A DNA stretch of 64,000 nt from positions 62,001-126,000 of the forward strand of contig PYST01000013.1 of NCBI GenBank assembly GCA_003049485.1. The letters run 5' to 3'. Positions 43,619 through 55,222 of this stretch are shown here, in pieces (within the stretch, counting starts at the first letter, position 1; each line of letters opens with the position of its first letter). The notes below the pieces were generated by a model, which saw only the letters and a program-made list of their open reading frames with translations, was not told the origin of the DNA and made no database searches. Origin of the DNA: Ophioceras dolichostomum (taxonomy: Eukaryota; Ascomycota; Sordariomycetes; Magnaporthales; Ophioceraceae). The translations under genes and the position numbers were made by a program.

Positions 43619-45631
43619 GGTGCTTTCTGCTTTGAGGCTTCTTTACGTCCTTGTCGCGCGGTATGAGAGGCAATAAGGACGACGGCTAGTTCGGCCGCGC
43701 ATGTCAACAGAGCACGGAAAGACGCGCTGCACGGTTGACTTCGTGCGTCCAGCTGATACGCTCGCGAGGAGTAAGAGGAGGACAGCAGGTGGCACAATGT
43801 TTTATATGATGTAGGCACGTTCACTTTCACCCGACCTCCCCCTCAGCCAGCCCGGCGGAAGAACTATCCCACAAACCCGAGCTAGCGGATATAGTATTCC
43901 GGCAAGGGTACCAAATCTCGAACCATGGAGCAGCCGAGGAACCTGCGGGGGAAACTTGGTGAGAGAGAGCTAGATGAGGGGAAAGCTCTGTCTTCACCCG
44001 CTGATGATGCAGATCCAACCTAGATGTAGCCAGTGCAAGCAGGGTTGAGCGAGGAGGTGAGGTAACCTTTCCTTCCTCGCAACCCGCTTTGATGCCCCTA
44101 CTCCCGCTACCGATCCGTGGGGTAATAAGGCAAAAAAAAAAAAGGTTGGGGGTAGCGTCCCTTGCAGAATAAATAAGCTTGACCCTGTCCGTCGGCGGGG
44201 ACGAGCGCAACGGCTGCTCATCTCCCCTTTAAAAGGTGAGTTTGTCCACCACTTGTGTGTTCACGGCTGGGTTTGCGGGCTATGAGATGAAAAGCCGGAA
44301 GGCCGCCACCATCGCCGAGCTCAGAGGCATATAGGAAGAAAGAAGAGACACGGGGTTGTGGAAGGATGTTTATGACTACCAGTGATCAGGGAGCGGGCCG
44401 CCGGTCGGCGCGGGTCAAGTTAGAAAGGAAAGGCCTTGGAGAGGGAGTCGTCAGTATGCATGTAAAATCCCCGCCTTGGACATGAAAGGGGGCGGGGGGA
44501 AGAGCTAGACTTGAGTGACGGGAAGGGAAGCCGTCGGCAGGCCAGATTTGCCTGGCGGTGGACAGCCAGTACAACTAGAGGAGTGGGTGGCGTTCACGGG
44601 GGCGTGAAGTAGTGGTTTGACCAGGCGGGGGACAAGAAGGATTGCTCGACCGCGGGGGAAGAGATCCAGTCTGATGCAAAGGAAAGCAAGTGTGGCAGAC
44701 GTAAGGCACAGCAGGAACACTCGTCAAGGGTGCTTGCTTGCCTCGACTCGACCAGAGATCGGGCACAAGCTCCTTTCCGACCCGAAACGGAGCTTGGCTG
44801 GCCGTTGAACTGTGCGTGCAGCAGTATAACCACAACAAGCAGGGGCACAGCCGGTAGGCTTCCACCGCTCCCTCTCGCGAGTTCGGTGAAACTCTTCCCT
44901 TGTTTTTTCCTTTCTCAATGGCGCCCGCCGGTTGCAGCCGTTGCGCAGCCGTTTTAATAATGACGTCGTATGGGAGGAGACGGGAGTTAAACAAAGGGGA
45001 AGGTCTCATTGGAGCGGCAGTGGGTTTGGTGGTGGAACCTGTGCGCTCCCACGCTGCGGCTCGCGATCCCCGATCGAAGGCGGGGTTACATGTAGTTTCT
45101 CCACCTCTTTTTGCGATTCCCCAACTCGTTCGCTGCCCTCGTCTGCCGGTCGTTGGAATGATGTCGGGAGGAGGGAGGTCGATCATCTTCGCCTATATCC
45201 GCACCGTGTCGAGCTGGCCATCCTTACTGTGCAGCTGGTTGGACCAGTGCAATTATTGACGCCTGCCCGTGCTATGGAATGCCAGAGAAGTGTTATACGT
45301 GGAGTAGGAGACCGGTTGATATGCCGGACAGCAGAGCACGAAGGGGGGATGGCTTAGGGAGACCCGGAATCGCCGATTTGCGTGGACTTTCCAACGGTGT
45401 GGCGTGCTAAGCAACGAACGTACCGCCATCCAAAGCCCTTCCCCGAAAAGGGAAATCCAAATAAGAAATGTTCCCAAATAAAACTGAATGCCTGCATACC
45501 AATACACATACAAGAGATGGGTGCACCTACTTTGGTGCGAGATGCCAAGCCGTCGTATGTCCGCCCTCCGTGATCACCGTCACTACCTACCTAGTCACCA
45601 GAATCTATCTTTCTGCCGTCCTCGAAGCCTA
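43619..45631. other. Noncoding region between the epimerase gene and VMA2
   Basis: This 2-kb stretch holds the epimerase promoter on its left and the VMA2 3' UTR on its right. It contains an A12 run near 44131-44142. Many short frames are open on both strands, but none has recognisable protein content. Confidence 0.5.
43800..43806 (-). promoter_or_regulatory. Candidate TATA box of the epimerase gene
   Basis: The minus strand reads TATAAAA about 182 bp before the epimerase ATG. TATA elements are more common in regulated fungal genes, which would suit a secreted carbohydrate-active protein. Inferred from position only. Confidence 0.35.
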
Positions 45632-47634
45632 TTAAGCATCGATGAGGTTCTCCTCCTCAGCAGGCTTGTTTTCCTGCGCCGGGGCCTTGCCCTTGCCCTT
45701 GCGGTCCGCCGTCCTCTGGTAGTACTCGTTGATGATCTTAGCGGGGATACGGTTGAGCATGTCCTTGCGGTAGATGCGCAGAAGACTCCAGGCCAGGTCG
45801 AGGGATTCGAAGATGGTCCGGGACTCGTAGGCACCCTGGCTGATGAAGGTGCGCTCGAACTTGTCCAGGAACTCAAGCGAAAGCTTGTCCTCGGCAGAGA
45901 GCGCTTCTTCACCGACGACTGCCTTCATGGCGGCGGCGTCACGGCCGATGGCATACTTGGCGTACAGCTGGTTGGACACATCGCCGTGATCCTTGCGTGT
46001 CATGCCCTCGCCGATTGCAGACTTCATCAGCCGCGAGAGAGATGGCAGCACGTTGATGGGCGGGTAGACACCGCGGTTGTGGAGATTACGGTCGACGAAG
46101 ATCTGACCCTCCGTGATGTACCCCGTCAGATCCGGGATGGGGTGGGTGATGTCGTCGTTGGGCATAGTCAGAATAGGAATCTGCGTGATCGAGCCCTGGC
46201 GGCCCTCCACGCGACCAGCACGCTCGTAGATGGTTGACAGATCCGTGTACATGTAACCAGGGAAACCACGACGACCAGGCACCTCCTCACGCGCAGCTGA
46301 GACCTCACGCAGAGCATCGCAGTAAGCGGACAGATCCGTGAGGATAACCAGCACGTGCTTCTCGAGCTGGTAGGCGTAGTACTCAGCTGTCGTAAGGGCG
46401 AGACGCGGCGTGATGATGCGTTCGATCCTGCATTAGAACGTTAGTATCGTTAGGCTCCTCTTTATACCGCTCGGCGCGAGGCCACATCGATTCAGGGGAG
46501 ACCCGAGACGTATTTAGCTGGAAACTCACGTTGGATCGTTGGCAAGGTTCAGGAACAAAGTCACGCGCTCCAAGCTGCCATTCTCCTCGAAGTCTCGGGT
46601 GAAGAACCGCGCAGTCTCCAAGTTCACACCCATGGCGGCGAAGACGATGGAGAAGTTCTCCTCATGACCATCGTGGACGCCCTTGTTCGTGACGCCTTGC
46701 CGCTGAACCAGTCCTGCCTGCCGACAGATTTGCGCGGCGATCTCGTTGTGCGGCAGACCAGCGGCAGAGAAGATGGGAATCTTTTGGCCACGGGCGATAG
46801 AGTTCATGGTGTCGATCGCAGATATACCAGTAGAGATCATCTCCTCGGGGTACACCTAGTAGTCAAAGGAGAGAGGACCATGTCAGCTTTGGCGCCCCTT
46901 GCGCGCACGCAGTGCACAGAGAATGAAGGGCCTTAGACGGGGAGATAGAATGCGCACCCTTGAGTAGGGGTTGATGGGGCTGCCGTTGATGTCCAGATAC
47001 TCCTCAGGCAGCACCTTGGGGCCCTTGTCGATCGGCCGCCCGGAGCCGTCAAAGATACGGCCAAGCATGTCCTCGGAAACGCCGAGCTTCATGCTTTCAC
47101 CTGTGAACTCTACTTTGGTCTGTCTGCACATTAAAACCGCGCTCTCGCATAAGTCGTGACAAGGGGTGGGTTCGTTGTACCTTCTTGACATCGATGCCAG
47201 ATGTTCCCTCGAAAACCTATCCATCCAATAATCATCAATACAATTTCGTTGTGAAGAGAAATTCTCGTCGTCGACGTTGGCATACCTGGACCACGGCTCG
47301 GCTTCCTGATCAGAGGGCGAAGGGCGATTAGCATGACGGCATTATGCAGGGGAAACTAAGGTGGGAGGGCGGGAGGGGTTGAAAGTAGCTCACCTCGGGC
47401 TTCGAGAAGCCTTCCCGATCTCCTCGTCCCATCGGGCAGAGTCAAGGAGACAATCTCGTCATAGCTTGGATTTTTCACCTGGGAATGTCGTCAGAATGGG
47501 TGTTGGCCCTCAATGTGCGGGCTAATCTCTCTCACATTGTCCAGGATCACCAACGGCCCGTTGACACCACCGATGGTGTTGTAGCTGGTCCGGGGCACGA
47601 CGGAGTAGGAAGACGACTCTCGGGGATCCGCCAT
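45632..47634 (-). CDS. VMA2: V-type proton ATPase subunit B
   Basis: Seven exons, 47634-47536, 47478-47394, 47305-47286, 47216-47181, 47119-46958, 46855-46530 and 46427-45632, give 507 aa, near the fungal norm. Exon 3 is only 20 nt. The product is the non-catalytic nucleotide-binding B subunit of the V1 sector, which with subunit A forms the hexameric head on vacuolar membranes. Visible signatures are YPEEMISTGISAIDTMNSIA, FSAAGLPHNEIAAQICRQAG (the modified P-loop of B subunits), and VEGRQGSITQIPILTMPNDD. The N-terminus MADPRESSSYSVVPRTSYNT matches fungal orthologues in style. It is divergent from CWC27. Confidence 0.95.
47286..47305 (-). other. 20-nt microexon of VMA2
   Basis: Flanked by ATCAG on the acceptor side and GTATGCC on the donor side (minus strand), this exon completes a Gly codon and encodes SRAVVQ. 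That restores the conserved ARG-x-RAVVQ-VFEGTSGID continuity of B subunits. Confidence 0.8.
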
Positions 47635-48076
47635 AGTGGGAAATTCGGTGGCTAAGACGAAGGGAAGGTAGGGAGGCAGTTGCGTCAACTGAAGTCTGAG
47701 TTTGGCCGAGATGTCTGTCAAATGCAAGGTATAGTTTCTAGAGGATCTATCCGCCGTTGTCGATGGCTTGAGGTCAAATGCACCAGCCAGCTCGCCGAGC
47801 TTGGCCCGCACGCCGCAGTTGGTAGCAAGCTCACAGCTGGGGGGCGAAGCCTTGAACCAATCACATGACGTAACGTCATGATGATACCCCACCCTGCCAG
47901 GACCGATTCTCTGGTTCAGAACGTCGCCAAGAAAATGACATCCTCACGACCACAAGCTCGTCAAAGTCGTCACAGAACTCCATCGCGTGCTCCGACGCGT
48001 GCTTTTGACCTGCAGCCTACCAGGCTGCTCAAGCCGGCGCTGAAAGTCCTCTCCCCAAAGTTGGGCTTCTAGAGAG
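47635..48076. promoter_or_regulatory. Shared divergent promoter region, VMA2 / CWC27
   Basis: Only 442 bp separate the two start codons, so the genes share a bidirectional promoter region. It includes a TGACGTAACGTCA palindrome around 47866-47878, which resembles a bZIP/CRE-type site. Confidence 0.5.
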
Positions 48077-49783
48077 ATGTCGGCTATTTACAATACCGAG
48101 CCGCAGCCGACGGCGTCGGTCATTCTTCATACAAACTATGGCGAGATCTCGGTTGAACTGTTCGCGAAACAGACACCACTGACCTCGCGGAACTTCCTCC
48201 AGCACTGCCTCGACGGGTATTACGACAACACGGTCTTCCACAGGCTGGTTCCCGGTTTCATCCTGCAGGGCGGCGACCCTACCGGTACTGGAAATGGAGG
48301 AGAGTCAATTTACGATGGCGGCGCGTTCTCCGGCGACCTGGACCCTTGGCCGATGGACGAACGGAAAGGCAAGAACGCTGGGCCGATGGGGATCAACTTC
48401 AAGGACGAGTTCCATTCACGGCTGAAGTTCAATCGAAGAGGATTACTGGGAATGGCCAACGAGAGCATACCGGATACGAACGGCAGCCAGTTCTTCTTCA
48501 CGCTCGGAAAGACGGAGGAGCTCAATGGCAAGAACACCGTCTTTGGCCGGGTGGCTGGCGACACGATTTACAACCTGGCGAAGATGGGGGAGGCGGAAGT
48601 AGAAGAGGATGGGGAGCGGCCCCTCTACGCCCTAAAGCTCGAACGGGCCGAGATCATGCTCAACCCCTTCAAGGACATGACGAAGAGACAACGAGTAGCG
48701 CCACGCACCGCGCCGGCGCCCGCTACATCAAAGAAGCCGAAGAAGAGGAAAGCGGGGAAGCAGCTGCTTAGCTTTGGCGACGACGAAGCTGACGGAGAGG
48801 AGCTGCCCCTACTGAAGAAGCCTAAATTCGATGCCAGGATAGTCATGGACATCGACGAGGAACCCGCAGCCTCTAAACCCGCGAAGTCGTCCAAATCTAC
48901 AACGAAACTGTCGAAGAAAGCTACGGATACGAGAGCTGCTGGTGTCTCGCCAGCCGATGACCAAAGGGGCAAGGAGAGGGAAAGGGAAGAGAAAGAGGAG
49001 GAACAACGGTCACGTCCCTCGCCGCCGCTCACTACAGAGCGAATCCAGCCCCGGTTTGAGGAGAGAGAATCGCCTGAACCGGAGATAGCCAAAAAGAAGA
49101 CAGCTTTGGAGAAGGCGAACGAGGAGATCGCTGCTCTGAAAGCGTCAATGAGACGGAACATCCAGCCGGAGCCCGTCCGAGAGGAAAAGCAGAAGTCGGA
49201 GTTTGAGCAGTTTATCCCTGAGACCTCAACCCGCGGTCGGAAGAGGAGACCAGGCAGCTCAACTAGGGAAGAAGAGCAGACTATGAGCCTCCTGAAGGCT
49301 TTTCAGTCTAAGCTCGAGCAGGCGCCAGCTGACACAAAAGCTATGGGCAAGTCCGCGACGTCGTCGTCCCATAACCAACGCCATGGAGGTGCTTCTGGAG
49401 ACGGCGTCGAGGCTGCTGGAGAAGATGCAGCTGGCGCTGCCCCGGCAGACGAGGGCGAAGTGTGCGATTTGCACTTCATCGTCAACTGCCAGAGCTGCCA
49501 GGCGTGGGACAAGCTCGAGAACAAGGATGAGAGCGACGACGAGGGGTGGATGTCGCATACACTCAACTTCGCGGCCGATAGGCTGGGCAAGGACCTGACC
49601 TTCAGGAAGAAGGCGGAGGAGGAGCTCATTGTCATCGACCCTCGGGAGAAGGCCCGCTCGCTCAAGGAAGAGAAGAGGGCGGAGAGGGACGGCAAGTCGG
49701 GAGGGTCCGGCCGCGCCTGGGATCAGTCCCGCAATGCCCAGCTAGCGAGAGCTTCCGCACTGGCCGGAAGAGGCGCGAAATAA
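48077..49783 (+). CDS. CWC27: Spliceosomal cyclophilin CWC27
   Basis: A single exon encodes 568 aa. Residues about 10-175 are a cyclophilin domain with FHRLVPGFILQGGDPTGTG and GMANESIPDTNGSQFFFTL. The position occupied by the active-site Trp of CypA is Glu here (GKTEELNGKNTVFGRV). That fits Cwc27 proteins, which bind but isomerise poorly. The rest is charged and disordered, with a nuclear-type KKPKKRKAGK stretch and a C-terminal CDLHFIVNCQSCQAWD motif. Cwc27 acts with Cwc22 in the activated spliceosome in the nucleus. Complete for the family. Confidence 0.92.
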   Translation: MSAIYNTEPQPTASVILHTNYGEISVELFAKQTPLTSRNFLQHCLDGYYDNTVFHRLVPGFILQGGDPTGTGNGGESIYDGGAFSGDLDPWPMDERKGKNAGPMGINFKDEFHSRLKFNRRGLLGMANESIPDTNGSQFFFTLGKTEELNGKNTVFGRVAGDTIYNLAKMGEAEVEEDGERPLYALKLERAEIMLNPFKDMTKRQRVAPRTAPAPATSKKPKKRKAGKQLLSFGDDEADGEELPLLKKPKFDARIVMDIDEEPAASKPAKSSKSTTKLSKKATDTRAAGVSPADDQRGKEREREEKEEEQRSRPSPPLTTERIQPRFEERESPEPEIAKKKTALEKANEEIAALKASMRRNIQPEPVREEKQKSEFEQFIPETSTRGRKRRPGSSTREEEQTMSLLKAFQSKLEQAPADTKAMGKSATSSSHNQRHGGASGDGVEAAGEDAAGAAPADEGEVCDLHFIVNCQSCQAWDKLENKDESDDEGWMSHTLNFAADRLGKDLTFRKKAEEELIVIDPREKARSLKEEKRAERDGKSGGSGRAWDQSRNAQLARASALAGRGAK

Positions 49784-51427
49784 ATCTATGGATGGAGTAG
49801 GCCTGTCTGCACGCAATGCATAGCACGTGTGCATGTAGAAGGTCACATATACCTGTCGAGCTTATTCTGATACATTTGATACCCCTAAAAGCATCATTGT
49901 TGTCTGGTTGAAGGATATCCGGACTAAAACCTCCGGTTATAAAGGCTGGAGAGCCCCCTCTGCAACAGTACTTAACTCGGGCGAGATGCGTTATCGTCGA
50001 GTCCAAATGCTCAGGGGTGGCTTCATCGTCGACTAGAACAAGACCCTGATATCCCGGCATTCACCAGTTCCACATTGCAACTTTGTATAAAACATCGTCC
50101 ATGGTGGTACGGTCGAGGAGTAACCTTCACTTTCCCAGTAGTCGCTAGTTTGCGGGAGACGAGAATGCAACAAGGCCTGGATTCCTGGCCCTTGGCCAAG
50201 GTCGCGAGTATTGAATTAGAAGAATCACTGCGCAACTCAATGCAAAATGATTGGCCCCTTTCGGACTCTAGCCTGGAGATGGGAACCTCAATGCAGAATG
50301 CGGTTCATTCCGAGGTTCTCAGTCCACTGATGGACAACGTTCTGGAGGCTCCCGAGAGCGTTGTGGAGGGCTCACTGAGTCGTGGTGGCCCTGACGTAGG
50401 GTGCTAGGGTCGAGCTCATCATTGTCAATCGGCCGGAAAGCTTTCATGCCAACGACAGCATCAACGGGCCTCGTTCGAGACCGGAGAAGCCAAAAAAAAA
50501 ACGAACAAACGGGCCGCCCCCAAAACGACGCTGGTCGTTTTGTCTTTAAAATTTGTCTTTAAAGAAAGACAATGGTCTTGCGGGAAACCAGCAGGAAACC
50601 ATTCACACATTGTCTTTTAGGACAAGGCATCTTTCACGCTTCTCATTGATTCGCCAAGGCAGGCCGTCAGCGAAAAAGTCGCCTCAAAACCGTGCCACCT
50701 ATCCTCTTAGGCTGCTAGGCTGGAGGAGCCGTCGCCTTTTTCTCTACCCCACACTCCACAGTACCGTGCGCGCGTGGAGAGCCACTTACGGAGAGCTCAA
50801 TAGATCCATTGCGATTTAGCGAACTTGCGAATAAACCACATCTTCAACATACCTCTCATCCCATACCGACCCAAGTCCGAAATCCCTTCAACATATCGGC
50901 GACCCCGACCCATCCTTACTCAGCTCCGTATGCGGCGACATTCGACGTTGTTTGTAGATCCTGCACAGTGGTATATCTCCCGTGGTATATTCCCGGAGTG
51001 CCGGAGCGTTTGGCATAATAGCGGCGATCCCTTTTGGCAGAGTAACTGCCTCGAGCTTCCAGGTTTCAATATTTGAAAAATCGGCCGAAGTCTAAAGCGA
51101 AGTCCAGACACCGCCCACACGCGCACGCACGCTCCTTGATTAGCACAACTCTCTGGCCGTCGGTTTGCGGGGAGCAAAGCTGGCAAGCAAGCAGCCTGGC
51201 CTCAAGGGATTGACCAAGTGAGCATTGCTTGATTGCACTGGCCAGCCTTAGCAGGTCGCGGAACAGCCTTGTGCCACAGCCAGCCCGGCCCGTCCGCCCC
51301 GTCTGATACCCGACCGACAGACAAGCTGAACCCAATCCTTGATCGAGTCTCGTTTCGTCACCCCAACTTGCGGCGGCCGCCTCATCACCACACTCTGCTC
51401 CGACACCTGGGTCCGCAATCCTCGCCC
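49784..51427. other. Upstream region of HSF1 with a hairpin cluster
   Basis: This region between CWC27 and HSF1 holds the HSF1 promoter and long leader. Near 50.5 kb it carries tandem perfect inverted repeats, listed separately. A plus-strand open frame of about 110 codons at 50075-50407 has no ATG at its start and no recognisable content, so I do not call it a gene. Confidence 0.5.
50522..50625. repeat. Cluster of short perfect hairpins upstream of HSF1
   Basis: AAAACGAC-GCTG-GTCGTTTT lies at 50522-50541 and TTGTCTTT-AAAG-AAAGACAA at 50553-50572. TTGTC-TTTTAG-GACAA follows near 50610-50625. The first two have 8-bp perfect arms and 4-nt loops. They do not belong to any coding region. Confidence 0.75.
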
Positions 51428-54004
51428 ATGTCTTCCACATCGTCGATGTCGCAGCCGAACCCTAGGAAACGTCCGGCTCCAGGTGCAGGATCCATCCTCC
51501 CCCTTCAGCAATTCCCGCAAACCTTCAACCTGCCTCAGCAGGACCAGATTCCGCGTTGGAGCAGCGGAGCAGTCTCGGACGCGGCAAACTTTACGAACCC
51601 CGCGTCCCAGGACGTGGCTTCTTTCATGATGAGCGCGCCGAACCAGAGCCCAACAACACAGGGCTTCCAGCCGGTTACCTCGAACGCCATTGCGCGCCGG
51701 CCGAACCGGGCGCTCATACCGAGTGCCCGCGCACCGTTCGATACGGCGACCGACGCGTGGTCCGGCTTCGGCGACGATGCTGCGCTAGTCCAGGCTTCCA
51801 ACAGTGCGCCAGTTCATGAGCATGATAACATTGCGCTCCTCGAGGAAAAGGCGGCCAGGGCGAAGCGGGAGGCTCAAGCAAATCGGAAGCAGATCCCGCC
51901 ATTTGTACAAAAACTGAGCAGGTAAGTAGCCTTTCTGAGTGCATGGAGAGAGTGAGAGACTTTGCTCCTACCTACCTGGACATATGTCGCTAACTATGAA
52001 CCCCACAGCTTCCTCGAGGAACAGAAGAACACGGACTTGATCAGGTGGTCTGAGAAGGGCGATTCCTTCATAGTGCTTGACGAGGACGAATTCGCGAAGA
52101 CTCTGATCCCAGAGCTATTCAAACACAACAACTACGCCTCGTTCGTGCGGCAGTTGAACATGTATGGATTTCACAAGCGGGTGGGGCTCTCGGACAACTC
52201 TATGAAGGCGAGCGAGCGCAAGAACAAGAGCCCCAGCGAATACTACAACCCGTACTTCAAGCGGGGCCATCCCAACCTCCTATGGCTGATCAACAAGCCA
52301 AAGAGCGGTGTCAACAAGAACAAGAAGGGCAAGAAAGAGGACGGCGATGGCGACAGTGAGGAGGAGGCAGTCCCTGCCGACGACGGGTACGCGCCAGGCC
52401 TGGTTGGGCCTGGGCAGGGCGGCCACCCGCCGGGGGTCAACGCTGCCGGCCACCGCAACCACCCTGGCAACCTACCGGGCGACCTGGGCACACTCCAGCG
52501 GAAGGATCTGCAGCTTGTGAAGGATCAACTCGGCCAGATCCAGCAACAGCAGAAGGCTATATCGGCGCTGATCAACCGACTACGCCAGGACCACAATCAA
52601 CTGTACCAGCAGGCAATGGCCTTCCAGAGCATGCACGAGCGGCACGAGAACTCGATCAACGCTATCCTCAACTTCTTAGCCAACGTCTTTCGCAAGTCGT
52701 TGGAAGAGCAGGGCGGGCCGCAGAGCGTGTCCGACCTGTTGGCCAGCATCATCCCCAACGGCAGCAGCCAGGTGCCACAGGGCAGCGTCTTCGACCTCGG
52801 CGACGTATTTCACCACCAGCAGCCGACCGCCATGGGCGACCGGGCAACGACCGTCAGCCCGCCTAAGCGGCCGCAGCGGCTCCTGCCCCCAATCCCCACC
52901 AGCGGTGGCGGCCGGGTTAGCACGGTGGCGTCCTCGCCTGCCACTACCGCCGCCCCGTCGCCATACACCGGTGGCCTGGGCCAGATGGGCTCCGTGACTG
53001 AGCTGTTCGACAGCAACAGTCCGTCTGACACCACCTCGTCTCCCAGCTACCTCAAGAACGAGCTGCGCAACAACCCGCAAGAGGGTATGATGAAGATCAT
53101 CAACAACCACAACGCGGGCAACCCATCGGCCGCTTCAGCCGGCGGTATCGACCTCTCCGACGTCGCGGCCAAGACGCAAGTCACCATGAGCAGCGACCAG
53201 CGCAGCAAAATGCTGAGCATGATGGCCGCCACCCAGCCCCCGACTGCCTCGACCCTCGCCGCCGCCGCCGCCGCCGCTGCCACACCCGTGTCCTCCGGCT
53301 TCCCCACCCCGTCCTTCCCCGCTCCAAGCCCATCCTCCGCAACCACCACCACCACCATGCCTCCTCCGCCCTCCGCCGCCGCCGCCGCCACCGCCACCAC
53401 AAACACGACCATGCCCCCTCCAGCACCATCCAACTCCCTCTCTCCCATCATGTCGACCAACTCCCTCTCCCCCATCATATCCTCCATGCCGCCCCCGCCC
53501 TCCCTCCACGACATCTCCATGACCGAAGCCGAGCTCGAGGCCCTTCAGCGCCTGCAGGACGACCAGCGCAGCAAGATCGACAGCCTCTCGCACTTCCTCG
53601 GCCCCCTGTCTCCATCCGGCCGCATCCCCGGCATCGACGAGAACGGGAACCCCACCACGGGGACGCACGGCGACGGCTACTTCCCCGACGGAATCGACAT
53701 CGACCAGTTCCTGGACCCCAGCGCGTTCGCGAGCAGCGTCGGATTCGACAGCGCCGACTTCGGCGGCGTCGGCGGGACGGGCGCGGGGGGCGCGACGGAC
53801 GATTTCCACTTCAGCCTGGACGGGACGGACTACGACACGAGCGGCGGTGCTGGGACTGGTGCCGGTGCGCATCTGCCGCTTGGCGGACACGTCATCGAGA
53901 CCTCGTCGGCCGACACGCCTAGCGATGCGGCGACGGAGGATATTTTCAGACATGACCTGGCGGAGAGCCCACTGCCCGATAACAAGCGGCGGCGCATAGG
54001 TTGA
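51428..54004 (+). CDS. HSF1: Heat shock transcription factor
   Basis: Exons 51428-51921 and 52009-54004 give 829 aa. The DNA-binding domain (about residues 153-260) contains SFLEEQKNTDLIRWSEKGDS and the recognition helix FKHNNYASFVRQLNMYGFHK. A coiled-coil trimerisation region rich in Gln/Leu spans about 326-392. The rest is disordered, Ser/Pro/Gly/Ala-rich, with runs of Ala and a Gly/Asp-rich C-terminus ending in a basic KRRRIG. HSF1 trimers bind nGAAn repeats and drive chaperone genes in the nucleus. The 87-nt intron splits the Ser of KLS-SFLEE. The N-terminal 150 residues before the DNA-binding domain are common in filamentous fungi. Skn7 is ruled out by the lack of a receiver domain. Confidence 0.93.
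53256..53283 (+). repeat. GCC tract encoding poly-Ala in HSF1
   Basis: GCC/GCT codons encode a short alanine run in the disordered C-terminal half of HSF1. A second Ala run follows near 53375-53395. Confidence 0.75.
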
Positions 54005-54288
54005 ATGAAATTGTCGGGTTGGTTTCGAGACGAACGGACTACTGAATAGGTAGTTGTGAGCGGGAACTTGAGGCTAGGGAAGTTCAACCGCGTTATTTCT
54101 AGGTATCTATTATTTCTTTTCTTTCTCCGCAAAGAGTCGATATGGCGGGAAGGCGGGCCTAAGGGAAGGACTCACAGCAGCAGGTTTTGGAGAGAGAAAG
54201 AGAGAGAAACGCAAAATGGAGATTATAGGTACAGGGCTATCATGTTCGGAAACACCCTGTTGGAAGGGATGATATAGTCGGAGGGAGG

Positions 54289-54335
54289 ACAGGGCAGGGC
54301 AAGGCAACGCAACGCAACGCAGGGCAGGGCAGAGC
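54289..54335 (+). repeat. Short tandem repeat of GGGCA and CAACG units
   Basis: Units of GGGCA, then three copies of CAACG, then GGGCA again make an ABA-like short tandem array downstream of HSF1. It is probably a slippage-prone microsatellite. Confidence 0.75.
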
Positions 54336-55198
54336 GGAACGCCTCTCATATGTTTACTCTGCTGTTCTGTTCTGATGATAAATGACTTTTATTTTCCCGG
54401 GCGTTCGGTTGGTAACTCGTTGGGTCTATGGCATCATTCACAATGCCCGACACATGGATGGGCACATTATCAAATGAGGACTACCACATCCTCAGGTAGG
54501 CAAGCTAGATGGGTATGGAGGCAGGATAGCGGCGGGCATAGATAGGTAACAATCAACGGGTGCAGTTAGCGGATTTCTAACGGTCGAAACTGTCGAATCA
54601 ATATACTGATGGCGAGAAGGACTCGCTCCTTATTGGTTCCGTAGTCTCAACGATATTGATGGTTTCAGGCTTCCTCGCCGTCCAAGTCAGCTTCGTATCT
54701 TGTCGTCCTACGTTTTGCAGGCTGGATCTTTGGTGATCAATAGACCTCTTAAACACCCAGAAGAACCAGAAATCCATCCTAACGTCCCGGACGGTTGTTG
54801 ACACATTGTAAATGCTTTCATACTTCATATCGACTATTCGAGGCCCCAGAGCCAGCCAGACACAGGAGGGACTGGGGCATGGAAACATGCTAGCTGTGAC
54901 TGCCACCTAAGGGCCGTAGGTAGGTGTAGGTAGGTAGGTTACTTAGGTAGCGTTGATGTTGATATACATGAAAACGGCACGCCTCGTATCGACCGCCGTT
55001 TTTGGTAGGAAGACTCTTCCAATCGAAGAGAGGTGGAGGTGGCCAGGCATCGCAGGACGCCGGAGACCCCATCGAGCTGTCTTGTCTGTCCGTCCCTGAC
55101 AAGCACCTTCTCGCTCGCCCATCCATAAGCCGATGGATGAAGATGAGGTCATGCTCGCTGACCCGGCAGGAGGCGGACGTCCGGATCCCAGTTCTCCT

Positions 55199-55222
55199 CC
55201 ATCCGTCCATCCATCCATCCTG
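55199..55222 (+). repeat. TCCA tetranucleotide microsatellite
   Basis: Five to six imperfect TCCA units (starting TCCATCCGTCCATCC) lie in noncoding DNA. A second small TCCA cluster lies near 55512-55525. Confidence 0.8.

Noticed and set aside
50075..50407. Plus-strand frame of 110 codons upstream of HSF1
   Set aside because: It starts with TTG rather than ATG, has no known domain and no splice continuity; not called.
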